From positions 186,001 through 250,000 of the forward strand of contig JALLLS010000022.1 in assembly GCA_025094145.1 (NCBI GenBank): a stretch of 64,000 nt of DNA, in the 5' to 3' direction. This stretch comes from Spinellus fusiger. Lineage: Eukaryota; Mucoromycota; Mucoromycetes; Mucorales; Phycomycetaceae. Shown here one piece after another: positions 1 to 11,447 of this stretch (position 1 is the first letter of the stretch; every line of letters begins with the position of its first letter). The notes beneath the pieces are model-generated. The model worked only from the letters and a program-made list of their open reading frames with translations, was not told the origin of the DNA and searched no databases. The translations under genes and the position numbers were made by a program.

Positions 1-718
1 AAGTTAATTGTCAATGCAAAGATAGATATTTTCATAGCTTGGATAAATTGATAGTAAGACAACATACCAAATTATCTTAAATATCTCACATCTTAGGTTA
101 CTCTTTATAGTTAATAAATGTATATTTGTGATTGTTACTGTTTATCACTAGTTTTCTCTTAAAGCTAGAGGCATCTATCAATCTCAGACGTTTTGCTAAG
201 CCTTATTTCATAAGAAAAAAGTCATTCGTATTGTAATGATAGGCAGGAGTGACTATCTGTTGGCTCGGAAGTTACTGAGACGTTGATTAATATATATCGA
301 AATAGCTAAATACATAAGACTAGCATTCAACTGACGATATTGTGTATATATACCTTGGGATAGACCTCTCTAATAAACATCGAATTTTCTTGGTATCTTT
401 TGAATCGTATTGTAGAGGCTAAGCTCGCTCTAAATATCGAAATAGACAATATTCCCCTTTCTCTTTCTTATTTTCTTTATTGTCACTATCTCCTTTTCGT
501 TCCCTGTAACACCGTAGATTACATACTCTTTTTGGTCTTCTGTCACTATTTTTGGTGAGCACTCTTTCGTCTCCGTTATCACTCTTTCTGCTAATTCAGA
601 AAAACTACTCCGTTAAGAACATCTCCCAATTCCCTCTCTTGTGTGCGGTCCTTGTGTTGGTAGTCAATCTCTCTCGAGACCTACATCCCTCTTAGATCTT
701 ACATTGCCTTTAATTACA
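1..718. other. AT-rich non-coding stretch
   Basis: No reading frame with protein-like composition or splice-supported exons is visible on either strand. The stretch leads directly into the first R1 repeat copy. Pyrimidine-rich runs occur around 460-600. I see no RNA gene here. Confidence 0.4.
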
Positions 719-2438
719 CACCTAAAGATTTTTGGGATATATAAAGAAATATCCTGAGAACAAAACTGCAATATTCTTATGATTGGCCAATGTGTTTTAA
801 AAAGGCTGTAATGTCGGGCACGAGAGACACGTTTGGGGACACATAGGGCCTTGGGTGGCTGGCTACTGACACCGTCGAGGAGATGAATGGATGGGGTGTG
901 GGGGATGTGTTCGCAGGTGCGATAATGTAGTGGAGTGTAATGGAGTGGTATGGTATCTTTCACAAATAATGTATGAGACAGAGAACAAACAGGTTAAAAG
1001 GGAAGAGTGTGGCACCTTGTGTGGACACAGATCAGAACTAACGACAAGGAGAGACACACAATGAAAACAGGCTGGGATCAAGAAGCAGCCCACTATCCCA
1101 GTCAAAGGAAGTCTATCTTGTTTATACTTCAGGAAGTAGCTCGGATCAAGGTCTGTTTTATTGAAGTCATAGAAAACCACACTTTCTATACTAGTTGCTA
1201 TTTTATTCCCTATGACGTGGGGTCTTTGCTACTTATCATTGCAAACGTACTTCCCACTAAACCTCCAAGAAGATTGGGCGGTCACTCCGCACTATCTCAT
1301 AAGGCCTTTTCGCTGTCTAAATGTTCAATTTCAAACTCTACTTACCTGTTTAAGCAGTGAAGATTGACTTTGCAATTTAAAAGTATAGAATTGGCTGTAA
1401 AGAGAAGAAATAGAACAAGAATCACCCCAATATTACAACTCAGTTGTTGGTATTCTTCTCTTAACATAATGTGTTATCCATAAGCCCATAGTATTTGCAG
1501 TATAACACTACTTAAGAAAGATCTATTATAGAACACACAGAATTAACTCCAGTAGTCATTGTCCAAAAGAGAGAGCCAAAATTACTTACATTGAGCACAG
1601 TGCATTCATTTATTGACTCAGTATTTATAATCACTTCAGTAACTATGTTATTGTAACTGTTCTCAACAATAGTACTTAATGATATCAAGATATTGTTTCT
1701 AATACTGGGCTTTAGGCTCAAGGCCAATAGAGTGTGAATTGTTTGACTTATGAATTCTGTGAGTGGAGGCTAGTGTATACATCACTAGAATAGAGAGAGA
1801 GAAATTATTATTTGTTTTGATAATCCCTTCCTTTTGTTATTTCCCACACTGCATATACAACTTGACACCTAAGTACTCGTCAAGATGAGCATAACTGAGT
1901 AAGGTAATATGCCATTATTAACAAAGAGAAACAATAGAAGGAAGTGATAGACACCACCAAGGACTATTCTAGTGATAAAAAGGTAAGCAGTGTCTTCATC
2001 TGGGCTATGGCTTATTCGAATGTACAAGACACTCAATGTATTATTATTAGGCAAGTAAAGACTCCTTTCAAGTCAGTCTTAGGTGATCTTCTACAAGGTC
2101 AATAATGTCTAGGGTATGCTCCTGAGCACATTTATCTATCTCCCAAGGATAAATCACAAGGCTTTTAGGGTATATATTCTATTGCTATGAGGGAGTTTAC
2201 TTAGGCAGTAGCTATAGTCATAATATAGTATTATACTATTATAATAAACAATTTTATTTATAAACAATATATTCTATTGATAATATAATTTGATAGGGGT
2301 ATCCACAAAAAGAAACAATGATTTAGATACTTACAATCCTTTTGATTTTGATTATTGTTCCATATAAGATGAGGTTTTTTATTGATGTAAAAGAAATGAT
2401 ATATCACCGCTTAAAGGCCAGAAAAATCTTTGGGTATG
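719..2438 (-). repeat. R1 repeat, copy 1 (interrupted by an LTR)
   Basis: This is the first of three related copies in the window (others at 22325-23550 and 28243-29517). Both ends carry the same short inverted motif: CACCTAAAGATTTTTGGGAT near 719 and, reverse-complemented, ACCCAAAGATTTTTCTGGCC at the right end. Removing the LTR at 812-1299 leaves about 1.23 kb, which matches the other copies. The minus strand holds broken but conserved coding segments near 1869-2054 (core SPDEDTAYLFITRIVLGGVY) and 1512-1727 (core SLSTIVENSYNN). The element resembles a DNA transposon with terminal inverted repeats, but I cannot assign a superfamily. Strand is given by the conserved coding segments. Confidence 0.7.
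812..1299. mobile_element. Solo-LTR-like 488-bp repeat, copy A
   Basis: The unit runs from TGTCGGGCAC to ACTATCTCA, so it begins with TG and ends with CA like a retrotransposon LTR. A copy of the same 488-bp length and almost identical sequence lies at 6889-7376 in the same orientation. It sits inside R1 copy 1: the flanks read TTTTAAAAAGGC and GGCCTTTTCGCTG, while the related sequence at 5590-5620 runs straight through as TTTTAAAAGGCCTTTTCGCTG, an apparent empty site. No terminal inverted repeat and no clear 5-bp target duplication is seen (only TAA on both sides). The open frame inside (minus, 863-1180) is repeated in the other copy and is not taken as a gene. Confidence 0.65.
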
Positions 2439-2606
2439 TACATAAGAATAGGACAAGGTCTATTTACTAATTACAAAAAGTCTCGGGGGCTAGATACTAG
2501 AAAAAGTATAAAAAGCTGTTTTATTTTATGGATACTAGACTACATCTCTTCTTTCTATTCTTCACAGCCTAGCTCTTTAAATACTTATACCTTTTTCAAC
2601 ATTAAG

Positions 2607-3874
2607 ATGCCATCGATTCTTTCGAGTTTGATTGAAACATATACTATCTCCAACACAACATTTTTCTACATTGGACTGGGTGGAGTCTTTACCTATCTCC
2701 TAGTGGTGAATCACTATCGGTATAAAATCATCAATGAAATCCGTCGTAAATACCCAGACCCAAAAGTTGTTTTGGAGAATTATGAAATTGCTCAAGAAAT
2801 TTACAACAATATTTTCTTTAAAGAATTTCCATGTAAGCATCATTAATGTCTACAAAGTTTAACTGTAATTGATTTATGATTTTGCTTTTATAGTAATTAC
2901 TCGTAAATCACTCGAGTTTGCTTTATTTAAAACCTATGCAATTCCTAGTATCAGCAAAATATTATGTTCTACCCAAAGATTCGAAAAGCATGGCAACAAT
3001 AGAGTAGAGGATACAGACTTACTCATTAGCGAGATAGTAGGTATATACTCTCGTGTGCAGAATGGTGAAAAGAAATGTCCATTTTTGAACAAAAATGAAA
3101 TACAAAAGCAATATGAACGTTCAACTGAGGCAATGGCTCGTCTTAATGAAATACATGGAAAATACAATATTTATAATGATGATTATCTATTTACGCTATT
3201 TCTTTTCATACTTGAACCTATCAGTTGGATTAATATGTATGAATGGAGAAAACTAGATGAGAGAGAAATCAATGTAAGCTTATATATTATCAAGCCTGTT
3301 TATTCTAACGCAATATTTTAGGCTATATTACACGTATGGATACGTACAGGAGAAAAAATGAACATCAAAGATATACCAGACACATTAGATGATATTAAAA
3401 AGAAGACAGAGGTATATATAAATATAAATATATTATGTAGACCTATATACTTATTGATTATTATAGTTTTACAAAAACAGCATTGTATCTTATTCTCCAA
3501 ACAATTTGAAATGTGCCATATATACTATTGCAGTGTTGGCCAGCACTCTTCCTGAATTTTTACAACCTATTGGTGAATCTATTTTGGCCAGAGTCATGCC
3601 ATGTGTACTAGAAGACCAATATACTAAAGCATTCAGCTTTGAACCTGCTTCACTTATCCTGAGAGGTTTTATCAATGGGGTTCTTCACTTGCGCGGATAT
3701 TTTATTCGTTACTTTTGTCTTCCACGGGAAATATTTCACATTCGCACACCCTTCCAATCCAATAACAATGGCGCCTATGTTCCTGAATATGATGTGTATG
3801 GATGTATCTATCCAAATGGATACGTTATTTCTGAATTAGGGAAATCACAGGTGGTCTTAAGAAAAAAGGATTAA
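2607..3874 (+). CDS. ER-bound oxygenase MpaB-like protein (DUF2236)
   Basis: Four exons join in frame: 2607-2832, 2894-3273, 3322-3411 and 3467-3874, giving about 367 residues. Every intron is 48-61 nt with GT-AG ends. An N-terminal hydrophobic segment (about residues 15-35) suggests a membrane anchor. Exon 2 holds the family signature: an SLEFALFKTYAIPSISK-type start, then RVEDT, an ARLNEIHGKY-like segment (histidine of the haem-binding type), and LEPISWINMYEWRKL followed by the IKDIPDT loop. These match the fungal DUF2236/MpaB family, whose founding member cleaves the farnesyl chain in mycophenolic acid synthesis; the substrate here is unknown. The ATG at 2607 is preferred over upstream in-frame codons because they lie next to repeat sequence. 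R1 copy 1 ends about 170 bp upstream. The family call is fairly secure, the substrate is not. Confidence 0.8.
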
Positions 3875-5514
3875 TTAAAGCATCAACAAATAAAATATAA
3901 CTACTACTACATAAAAATGAACATTCTATTTGAAGTCTATCTCAATGAGAGTTCAGAAGATTTCTAACTTGAATAAATGTTCAAACTAAGAGAAATGAAG
4001 CTCTTATGAATTCTCAGTGTACTATTAAAGCAATGTATCCTTTAAGTTGATGTGTGAGTATAAAAAATAAAACAAGATAATATCGACATTATAAAAGCCA
4101 AGATAAGATAATATAGTGTGAAACAAAATGGCTGTCAACTGAGATTACATAGATCACCAGTTTAGTTAAGTTAGGGTGGAAAGTGTTTTTGTATTCTGAA
4201 TTATTCTTTGTTTCCCTTAGTTAAAAAAACAAATACCTAAGACTTTATAATATATATTATTTTCTGATATTATCCATTCTTTATTTTTATGTATTTATAT
4301 TGTAACAGATTCACCGGGTTTATTAAATTAAATTAAAATATAAAGAAAAAGAAAAACTAAGTACTACGTCAGACAAAGGCAAACAAAATAATATGGGTAG
4401 AAAGTCTAATGAATGATAGACAATGTGATTGGCAGCCTCTTATATCCAATCAGAAGAAGACAAAACAAGATTTATAAACCATTAAAAAAGTTTATTTCGT
4501 TTAATGGTCTTAAACGGACTTTTTTCTTTTTCTTCAAGAATTGAACAGATAATATGTGAAGATGATGTATACGTTCATATTTATGTAGTCATTCTTGCTT
4601 AATGACTATCAGCTATCCGGGATTAAGTTTAGAATACATCAGATGTTCTTGTCTTGTCTTGAGTAGTTGATCCATAAGTTACATAGCTGTCCAAATGCCT
4701 TATCTTGGTCAATCACACTATTTTAAGAATTTTAATAAAATTGTAACATGTGAGAATAAACTTAAATAGTACACCATTTTCAAAAAGTAATATTGTGTTT
4801 TGTGATATTTTATAATACAATATATCCACAGATGCGACAAACAAATACGATATTATTTTTCTGAAATAGTGTATTTGTAATTTTATTCTCATAGAATAAA
4901 CTTCAAGAGAATATTATCTTTTACCTGTATGTTTTATGTTTGATATAATAGATTATTATGATAGGTTTTTTAATATACAAAAGACGCTCTTAAACCATCT
5001 TATTGTAATAAATAAGACCTTAAATTGTATATCTGTTTTAACAAACAAACAAACACAGAAGCTATACAAGGTAGTATACAAATGGATCATCTATCCATTA
5101 GAATTACAATGCTCTAGACTCTGATGTGATGAGGAAAAGGATTAATATATATGACCTTGTATTATTAAGATAGTACATGGTCTAATCCAAGATAGGCTAT
5201 CTCTCTATTATTAGTAATAAAAAAAACAAAGCCATTCCTACCCATTCAACGAGAAACGACTTGACAAATGCAAATTTAATAGATCCTAATATTGGGGTTT
5301 TTTTTTCAAACGATCTGCGCATTCAATTTTCAGATCTACGTATGATATAAAATAAAATAAAAAGCTTTATACAATCTTACTGTTTTTACTAAAGATCAAT
5401 CTTTATTCATAGTACTATTTATCAGATCTTTGGTTCAAGGACTAAGGATTTATCAAAAACTGTTGGAAAAAAAGACAGTGAAACTGTAAAACTTTTCTTT
5501 TATTTCATACTTTA
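3875..5514. other. AT-rich intergenic stretch
   Basis: No convincing exon or RNA gene is seen. A short inverted repeat (AACCATTAAA with TTTAATGGTCT, about 4477-4512) could be the base of a hairpin. The open frame at 4936-5124 is low-complexity and not protein-like. Confidence 0.4.
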
Positions 5515-5960
5515 TTCACACAAGAAGATTTATAAGGAAATCTACAGAGAATATAATCACACTATTTTTATGATTAGCTAATATGTTTTAAAAGGCCTTT
5601 TCGCTGTCTAAATAAACTATCTTCAACTCTATTTGCTTGTTTTAGCAATGACTGTTGACTTAACAATTGTACGCTATCAAGTTGGATATATAAAAAGAAA
5701 TGCTGATATTTAAACCTAGCAACTGAATTCATTGTTTAAAATAATGTGCTATCTTTAATAAAGAGCACTGTAGTTATCAACAAGACTACTAAAGAGATGA
5801 GTTGATGGTGGTCCGGTTTCTAGCAGGAACGGAAAAATGGAGTTTTGGCATGAAGGCTGCGTTTAGGCAATTCAAAAGATATGCATGTGGGGATATAATA
5901 CATGATCTGGACACAACTGGTAACTAGGCAACTATTCCTTAAGCAACCCTTGCTTCTCTT
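5515..5960. repeat. Composite of partial R1-like end and repeat R2
   Basis: Positions about 5515-5775 align with the left part of the R1 family, including TTTTAAAAGGCCTTTTCGCTG, the uninterrupted form of the site occupied by LTR copy A. Positions about 5750-5960 match 30130-30360 in the same orientation; shared landmarks are ATCAACAAGAC-ACTA-AGAGAT, TCTAGCAGG and GTAACTAGGCAACT. The two segments therefore belong to dispersed repeats. No coding capacity was recognised. Confidence 0.5.
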
Positions 5961-6221
5961 AATAGTTCCAACAATACATAACGTTAACAAAAGCTTTGAT
6001 CGTTTTATTGAATATTCAGATTATGTTGTTTTTATATACTATTTTCTTGTGTTGTTAGATAGAACTACTTATATTCCATGCACCTCATACACCGTGCATA
6101 CATATCAAAATATCAACTATCTATATTACAGTCTTGGCTATATCACACATCCTTAAGCTGTCAGATGATCACTTTCCATAAACAGAGACATTGATAATCC
6201 TCATCAATAGAAACATAGACC

Positions 6222-6431
6222 ACCTAAAAGGGACCACATAATAGAAGAAGGGATTAAGGATGGCGTATATCTAAGAGATATTATTTAACAAGAGAGGGAT
6301 TTCTATAGATTTTATTAGTAGATAGTATCAATTAGAAGAGTATAAAACAAATGCAAAAGAGTAAATAAAGATCAGACTTTATTTACTCTTTAAATTGTCC
6401 GGATTTCCCTTTGGTTGAAGCCAAAGACGAC
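6222..6431 (+). repeat. Dispersed repeat ending in two hairpins, copy 1
   Basis: About 210 bp match the minus strand of 48126-48343 in a single alignment. Near its 3' end lies a perfect 13-bp inverted repeat (6358-6370 with 6377-6389, loop ATCAGA), followed by a second 6-bp stem (CTTTGG 6409-6414 with CCAAAG 6421-6426, loop TTGAAG). The other copy preserves both stems, with a U-G wobble in the first. This suggests an RNA-level or end structure rather than a chance palindrome. In the second copy the repeat lies on the 3' side of a Fanzor relic. Confidence 0.55.
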
Positions 6432-6888
6432 ACAGCTGAATGTAATGTGCTATGGGGTAACACGGGAAGGAAACAATAGAAATAGATAGGAAGATAAAGA
6501 TACTTTTTATTGATCGTATTCTTTGTCTTACTTATGATATTCTATGATGCCACAGTATCGTCTTTTTCCAATATCAATGGCTTATATTACGACCATATCT
6601 CTTAATTGAGCCCAGTCGCAGTTCCGGTTTATTGTTACTCGATGGCCATCCGTCTCTATTGGGAATGGGGGCTCTGATTGGTTGTGCTCATCGCTTCTAA
6701 CATGAAAGACTAAGTGTAAATTGAGTATTATTTTGAAAAAATTCAATGCTCTGGAGAGTAATTCATGTCCATGTAAGATTACATACCAATGCTATTTCTA
6801 AAGAACTGACTGCACAAACCTAAAACTACAAAGAGATTAAGCATCCACATGAGCTTGGCATCAGGGGATAGCAATAATGAATATTTAA
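6432..6888. other. Unassigned spacer before LTR copy B
   Basis: No gene or recognisable repeat. The sequence shows mixed composition with a slightly GC-richer patch near 6600-6680 and no open frame with family resemblance. Confidence 0.35.
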
Positions 6889-7376
6889 TGTCGGGCACTA
6901 AGGACACGTTTGGGGACACATAGGGCCTTGGGTGGCTGGCTACTGACACCGCCGAGGAGATGAATGGATGGGGTGTGGGGGATGTGTTCGCAGGTGCGAT
7001 AATGTAGTGGAGTGTAATGGAGTGGTATGGTATCTTTCACAAATAATGTATGAGACAGAGAACAAACAGGTTAAAAGGGAAGAGTGTGGCACCTTGTGTG
7101 GACACAGATCAGAACTAACGACAAGGAGAGACACACAATGAAAACAGGCTGGGATCAAGAAGCAGCCCACTATCCCAGTCAAAGGAAGTCTATCTTGTTT
7201 ATACTTCAGGAAGTAGCTCGGATCAAGGTCTGTTTTATTGAAGTCATAGAAAACCACACTTTCTATACTAGTTGCTATTTTATTCCCTATGACGTGGGGT
7301 CTTTGCTACTTATCATTGCAAACGTACTTCCCACTAAACCTCCAAGAAGATTGGGCGGTCACTCCGCACTATCTCA
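6889..7376. mobile_element. LTR-like 488-bp repeat, copy B
   Basis: It has the same length and termini (TG...CA) as copy A at 812-1299, and the two differ at only a few visible positions (for example GAGAGACACG versus TAAGGACACG near the start), which indicates recent spread. The left flank is ATATTTAA and the right flank CAGTATTTTT, with no target-site duplication. A LINE-like ORF1 on the minus strand ends about 290 bp to the right, so copy B may be inserted in, or lie next to, that element. No gag-pol region accompanies it. Confidence 0.6.
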
Positions 7377-7663
7377 CAGTATTTTTTATTTTTGGGTGTT
7401 GGTTGCTATTCGCGCATTGGGCATGTTAGCCACCCTATGAGAACTTTTGAACAATTAAGATATACATATAAACACTTCAAATACAAAAGTGGAAAAAAGA
7501 AATGCAAAGAAAAAAGAAACAGAAAGATAAGAGTATATAAAACCTCGAAATGAGGGAAAAAATGAAGAGAAATATGAGAAATGAGAGAAAATAACAATGC
7601 AGACATAGACATTAGTTTGGGCCTGATCTCACAAGCTTCTCAATAGACCAAAGATGGGTCTAT

Positions 7664-8683
7664 TTATAAGTCTTGTTGGGTGTGTTGATTGTCTCCCTCG
7701 ACTCCTTCCATGCCTGAGTCAGACCCAAATGCCTGAATGGCTTCTTTTTCAAGGGTGACGGGAGGGCTGGTGACTGTGACCTTGGTCTTGAGGTCTACCA
7801 GGAGCTTCTCAAAGACAATGGTGGGTAGACGGGGTGTAGCAATGCTTGAGCCAAAGTGGTGAGCAATGCTATACCCTAAATGGGTGGGGGCACGAAGACA
7901 GGTGTTGGACACTCTTTGCTCAAAGAGTTCTTGGGCCATTACAGCCTTGGTGCTATCTGACTCCTGCTGGAGCCTAGGGTCTACAATCACCGTTGCAGCT
8001 ACTGGATCAAAGCTTGTCTGTGGCTTGATCTTTGATTTCTCGAGTTTCTCCTCGAGTTTTTGCTTGAAGCTACCATGTACAAGCAGTGCAATTGTGCCCC
8101 TTGCAGGGAAGTGGATGTCTATGATCCGTGACTGTTGGATCTTCAGTGATCCCAACATCTTGCAGATCTGGCCGTACTTGAGGTAGCGGCGACAGGGCAA
8201 GTATACAAAGTCGTATACTGAGGGCCCATTAGGCTCTTGTAAGGCCCGAACTGTTTGTGCTCTAAGCACTGCTCTGGCCTTTGCTGTCTTTTTTGGTGGG
8301 GAGGCGTTCTTTTTAGCCATGTTGGCATAAGTGGCAGTAGCCTTTTCTATGGCAGCTGTGGGTTTCACTGTGGGGATGGGGACGGGAGTAGGGGCGGGAG
8401 GTGATTTGGGTGCATTTTCTGCATTCTTGGCATTGATCTGAGCCTGAAGAGATGTAATAAGGTCAAAGATGACCTTAACTTGTGCTTCCAATTCCTGGAT
8501 GCCGAGTCCGATTGTTACCATTTGTCTCTGAATATCTGATAGAAATGCTATCATCTGCTGGGTGAAGATATCAGGCTTTTCTACTTCAGTCATTTGATAC
8601 TCGTAAGTATTTGTATGAGTGCGTTTGGTAAGTAGTCTGGGTTTTCTATTGTCTGAGTTAAGGATAGTGGTGGCCTCAGACAC
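7664..8683 (-). CDS. LINE-type ORF1/gag-like protein
   Basis: The 339-codon frame starts at a GTG after an upstream TAG. The first ATG in frame lies about 30 codons in, so the true start is unclear or an upstream exon is missing. It encodes a predicted coiled-coil stretch (about residues 40-85, heptad-like LSDIQRQMVTIGLGIQELEA), a proline- and lysine-rich linker, and a C-terminal part with YLPCRRYLKYGQ and IDIHFPARGTIALLVHG, which resembles the RRM-like ORF1 region found with Mucoromycota non-LTR retrotransposons. No reverse transcriptase follows; downstream is a low-complexity tail and then LTR copy B. It is probably a 3'-truncated element. Codon usage is GC-richer than the flanks. Confidence 0.55.
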   Translation of the reverse strand: MSEATTILNSDNRKPRLLTKRTHTNTYEYQMTEVEKPDIFTQQMIAFLSDIQRQMVTIGLGIQELEAQVKVIFDLITSLQAQINAKNAENAPKSPPAPTPVPIPTVKPTAAIEKATATYANMAKKNASPPKKTAKARAVLRAQTVRALQEPNGPSVYDFVYLPCRRYLKYGQICKMLGSLKIQQSRIIDIHFPARGTIALLVHGSFKQKLEEKLEKSKIKPQTSFDPVAATVIVDPRLQQESDSTKAVMAQELFEQRVSNTCLRAPTHLGYSIAHHFGSSIATPRLPTIVFEKLLVDLKTKVTVTSPPVTLEKEAIQAFGSDSGMEGVEGDNQHTQQDL

Positions 8684-8899
8684 AGAGGGTCTAACAGGTG
8701 CTGGTACTGGAGGTTGCTTGATGGTTGGTGGTTGGCCAGGATCCGTAGTTGGTGTATCCAGTGTCTAATGTTTACTATGTGGGTGGATAGGGATTGTTAC
8801 TGATGGATAGATGTTACTTATGTTGAATTTTGCGATTTGTATTTTTACTCTTTTGGGGTAATATTGATTACACGAAAGAGCCCCCTTATCAATTGTATA

Positions 8900-9623
8900 C
8901 AGCCACACCCAATTGAATTTAATACTTGCCTAAGTTTTAATAAAATAATACTTTTTTTTTTGCATAAAACTCTTTTTCTTTCCAAATAGTGTTAAGCCAA
9001 CACACCATGTAAGATACATTTTAAGAAACTCACACTCGTGAAAAATAGGATAAAGCAGAAAATAAAAAGCTATGGGGCATTTATTAAATGTTTAAGGCTG
9101 GATTAAAATTGACTATCATCGCAAATGTAGTTGAGATGAAAAAGCCCACAGTTCAAAATAGTATCAGAAACATGTCAGTTGGACGAATGACCAGTGGAAA
9201 GAAATATATCAAATTAGAGTACTTTGATTACTGGCCCACACAAATACTATACTTAAACCCAATTGAACATGTCTGGTGGGCCTTGGAAAGACAAATGGAA
9301 AAAAAGGTATCTATTACCAATGTAGAATGTTTGAAGGCTCTAATTACAGGAGAGTGAGAGAGTGTTGGTGTTGAACTTAAACAACAATGAATTCAAAGTA
9401 TGACAGAGATATGCTAGGCTGTCATTGATGCCAAAGGAGACCATACAAAATATTAACTATATTATTATTTTATTTTCTATAATTAAATATGTTGAGCTTT
9501 ATTGTGTGAAAGTTTGAAGCTTCTATATCAAATGTAAAGTGTTTTATTTGATGTTGAACATGTTCTAAATATTTCATCCCGAGATATATATTCAAAAGTA
9601 TTATATTCAATTAAGCGTGGCTG
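8900..9623 (+). mobile_element. Internally deleted Tc1-type element (724 bp)
   Basis: The ends are inverted repeats flanked by TA: TACAGCCACACCCAATTGAA on the left and, reverse-complemented, TACAGCCACGCTTAATTGAA on the right. The internal frame 9088-9357 starts with helix-turn-helix-like sequence (IIANVVEMKKPTVQNSIRNM) and jumps into the transposase C-terminus (FDYWPTQILYLNPIEHVWW). The region with the first two catalytic aspartates is therefore missing. The C-terminal tail continues after a stop with VIDAKGDHTKY. It is a non-autonomous deletion derivative of the family that also gives the elements at 49740-51056 and about 62922-63529. Confidence 0.8.
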
Positions 9624-9988
9624 TATAAGTCTTCTTTAAAAGCAATTGAAGAAGACCCCACCAACACACATACAAATATCCATTAGTACATGTGAATACA
9701 AAGCATATCAGCAAAACCTTTATCTGTATGCGAACTTTCTTTTGACACAGAAGACCTGAACAACACTGCTTCAGGTCATTTATCTTTTAAGATAAATACA
9801 TTAATTATTGTTCAGAGCAATCATTAATAATTAAGTATTGGGGAAATATTTTTGAGATTTTTTTTGGAAGCAATAAAGATGTCTTTCATTCAGTGGTAAG
9901 TTTGTATGAAAATAATTAAGGTCAACTACTTTAAACTTTTGCCTTGCCATGAGATATACTAAGTGGCATTGTTTTCTACCGTTCCAAT

Positions 9989-11342
9989 TAATAAGTGACT
10001 AAACAAAAGATGGATTTCTATTTTTTATTCTTCAAAAATAAAATAGAGGTCTTTTTCTTTTCTTTTCTAACTTATTCAAAAAACAACTTCAAGCAATAAA
10101 AATCAGCCAAATATTAGTCAAGAATATAAAGATAGTCTCATCAAAAGAAGAGAGCATAATATGTTTATTAGAGGTCAAATCATAGGACAATGGAAAAGAT
10201 ATGCTACTTATCAAGAAATTTCTGACGATCTTGACATCCCAAAGAGCATAGTGGACAGGATCGTTCTATTGTATAAAAACAAAGGAATAAATCGACCCAA
10301 ACTGTGTACAGGAAGACCTGACAAAGTTTCATATAATTCAAAACTGGCTATCGTTTTGTCTATTTTCAGAAACCCTATGCAAACAATTGCATATCATTTG
10401 AAAAATATGAATGGTGCAGGCGTGGATATTTGTCGTAGCATATTTTTAAAATACATGAATGAACTCGGGTTTTTTTCATGCTCACCATCAAGAAAACCTG
10501 GTATGATACTTACTCACAAGCAAATACGATTGGAATAGTATAAAAGCAAGGCTGATTGGCCAGTGGAGAGGTGGAGTAACGTCGTCTGGTCTGATGAGTC
10601 CCGTTTTACAGCTGTGGGCAATGATAAAGAGACTAGAATGATCAGGAAGAAAGGTGAAAGGTATGAGGAGCGTCATATTCAGAGAAAATACAGGTATGGC
10701 AAGGGTTCAGTCATGGTGTAGGGTTAGTTTTTGTGTGGAGATGTAGGACCTCTTGTACTCTTGGAGGGATCAGTTAATCAAGACAAGTATATCAATGTAC
10801 TTGCCAAATACTTTCTTTCCTGGCTCCAAAAATTGAAGGTGAACTTTAAGAAGACCATAATCTTCCAAGAAGATGCTCCTTGCCACACAGGAACATATAG
10901 TAGATAGTACAAACAAGAGAGATGTATGATTGAAGGTTTTGATTTTTGGCCTGCACAAAGTCCAGATCTTAACCCAGTTAAGCATGTCTGGGCTTATCTT
11001 GAGAAGAAGATCGAGCCACGTCGAACAAGCATAACCAATACAAAACAACCTGAACGATGCTTGCTTAGTGAATGGGAGAAGATCCTAAATGGATTTCTGG
11101 GAAATTCTGTGGATAGCATGCCAAGGAGGTGCTCCACTGTGGTGAAGAATAAAGACTCTGTTACAAAGTACTAAGTAATATCTTTATAATAAAAAATATA
11201 GATAATCATCTAAAGAACAACTCTTCCAAATCTTGTGTTGTTCCATAAACCTTTTATTATGAACATATTAGACTGATAGATATGCCTTTATTTTTCAATA
11301 TATTTTTCTTCAAAATAATTGATTTATTGTTGTCACTTATTA
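9989..11342 (+). mobile_element. Decayed Tc1-type transposon, catalytic Glu replaced
   Basis: Inverted ends TAATAAGTGAC (9989) and GTCACTTATTA (11342) enclose 1354 bp, the usual Tc1 size. Coding starts at 10161 with a helix-turn-helix segment (ATYQEISDDLDIPKSIVDRI) and GRP hinge, continues through VWSDESRF (first Asp, about 10590), FQEDAPCHTG (second Asp, about 10870) and WPAQSPDLNPVKHVWAY. The last motif normally reads NPIE; here the catalytic glutamate is lysine. Stops at 10536-10538, near 10720 and near 10905 also break the frame. The copy cannot make an active transposase. Confidence 0.8.
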
Positions 11343-11447
11343 CTTGGGAGTGTATTAGGAGAAACACAATTTCGGCAGGTTGCAAAAGTGTGGAGCTGAA
11401 AACAAAGTTAGAGATTAGAATAACTAAGTAAAAGAAGGAAGGGTTGA

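Noticed and set aside
863..1180. 105-codon minus-strand frame duplicated at 6940-7257
   Set aside because: The frame is repeated only because it is inside the 488-bp LTR; composition is not protein-like and it has no family resemblance.
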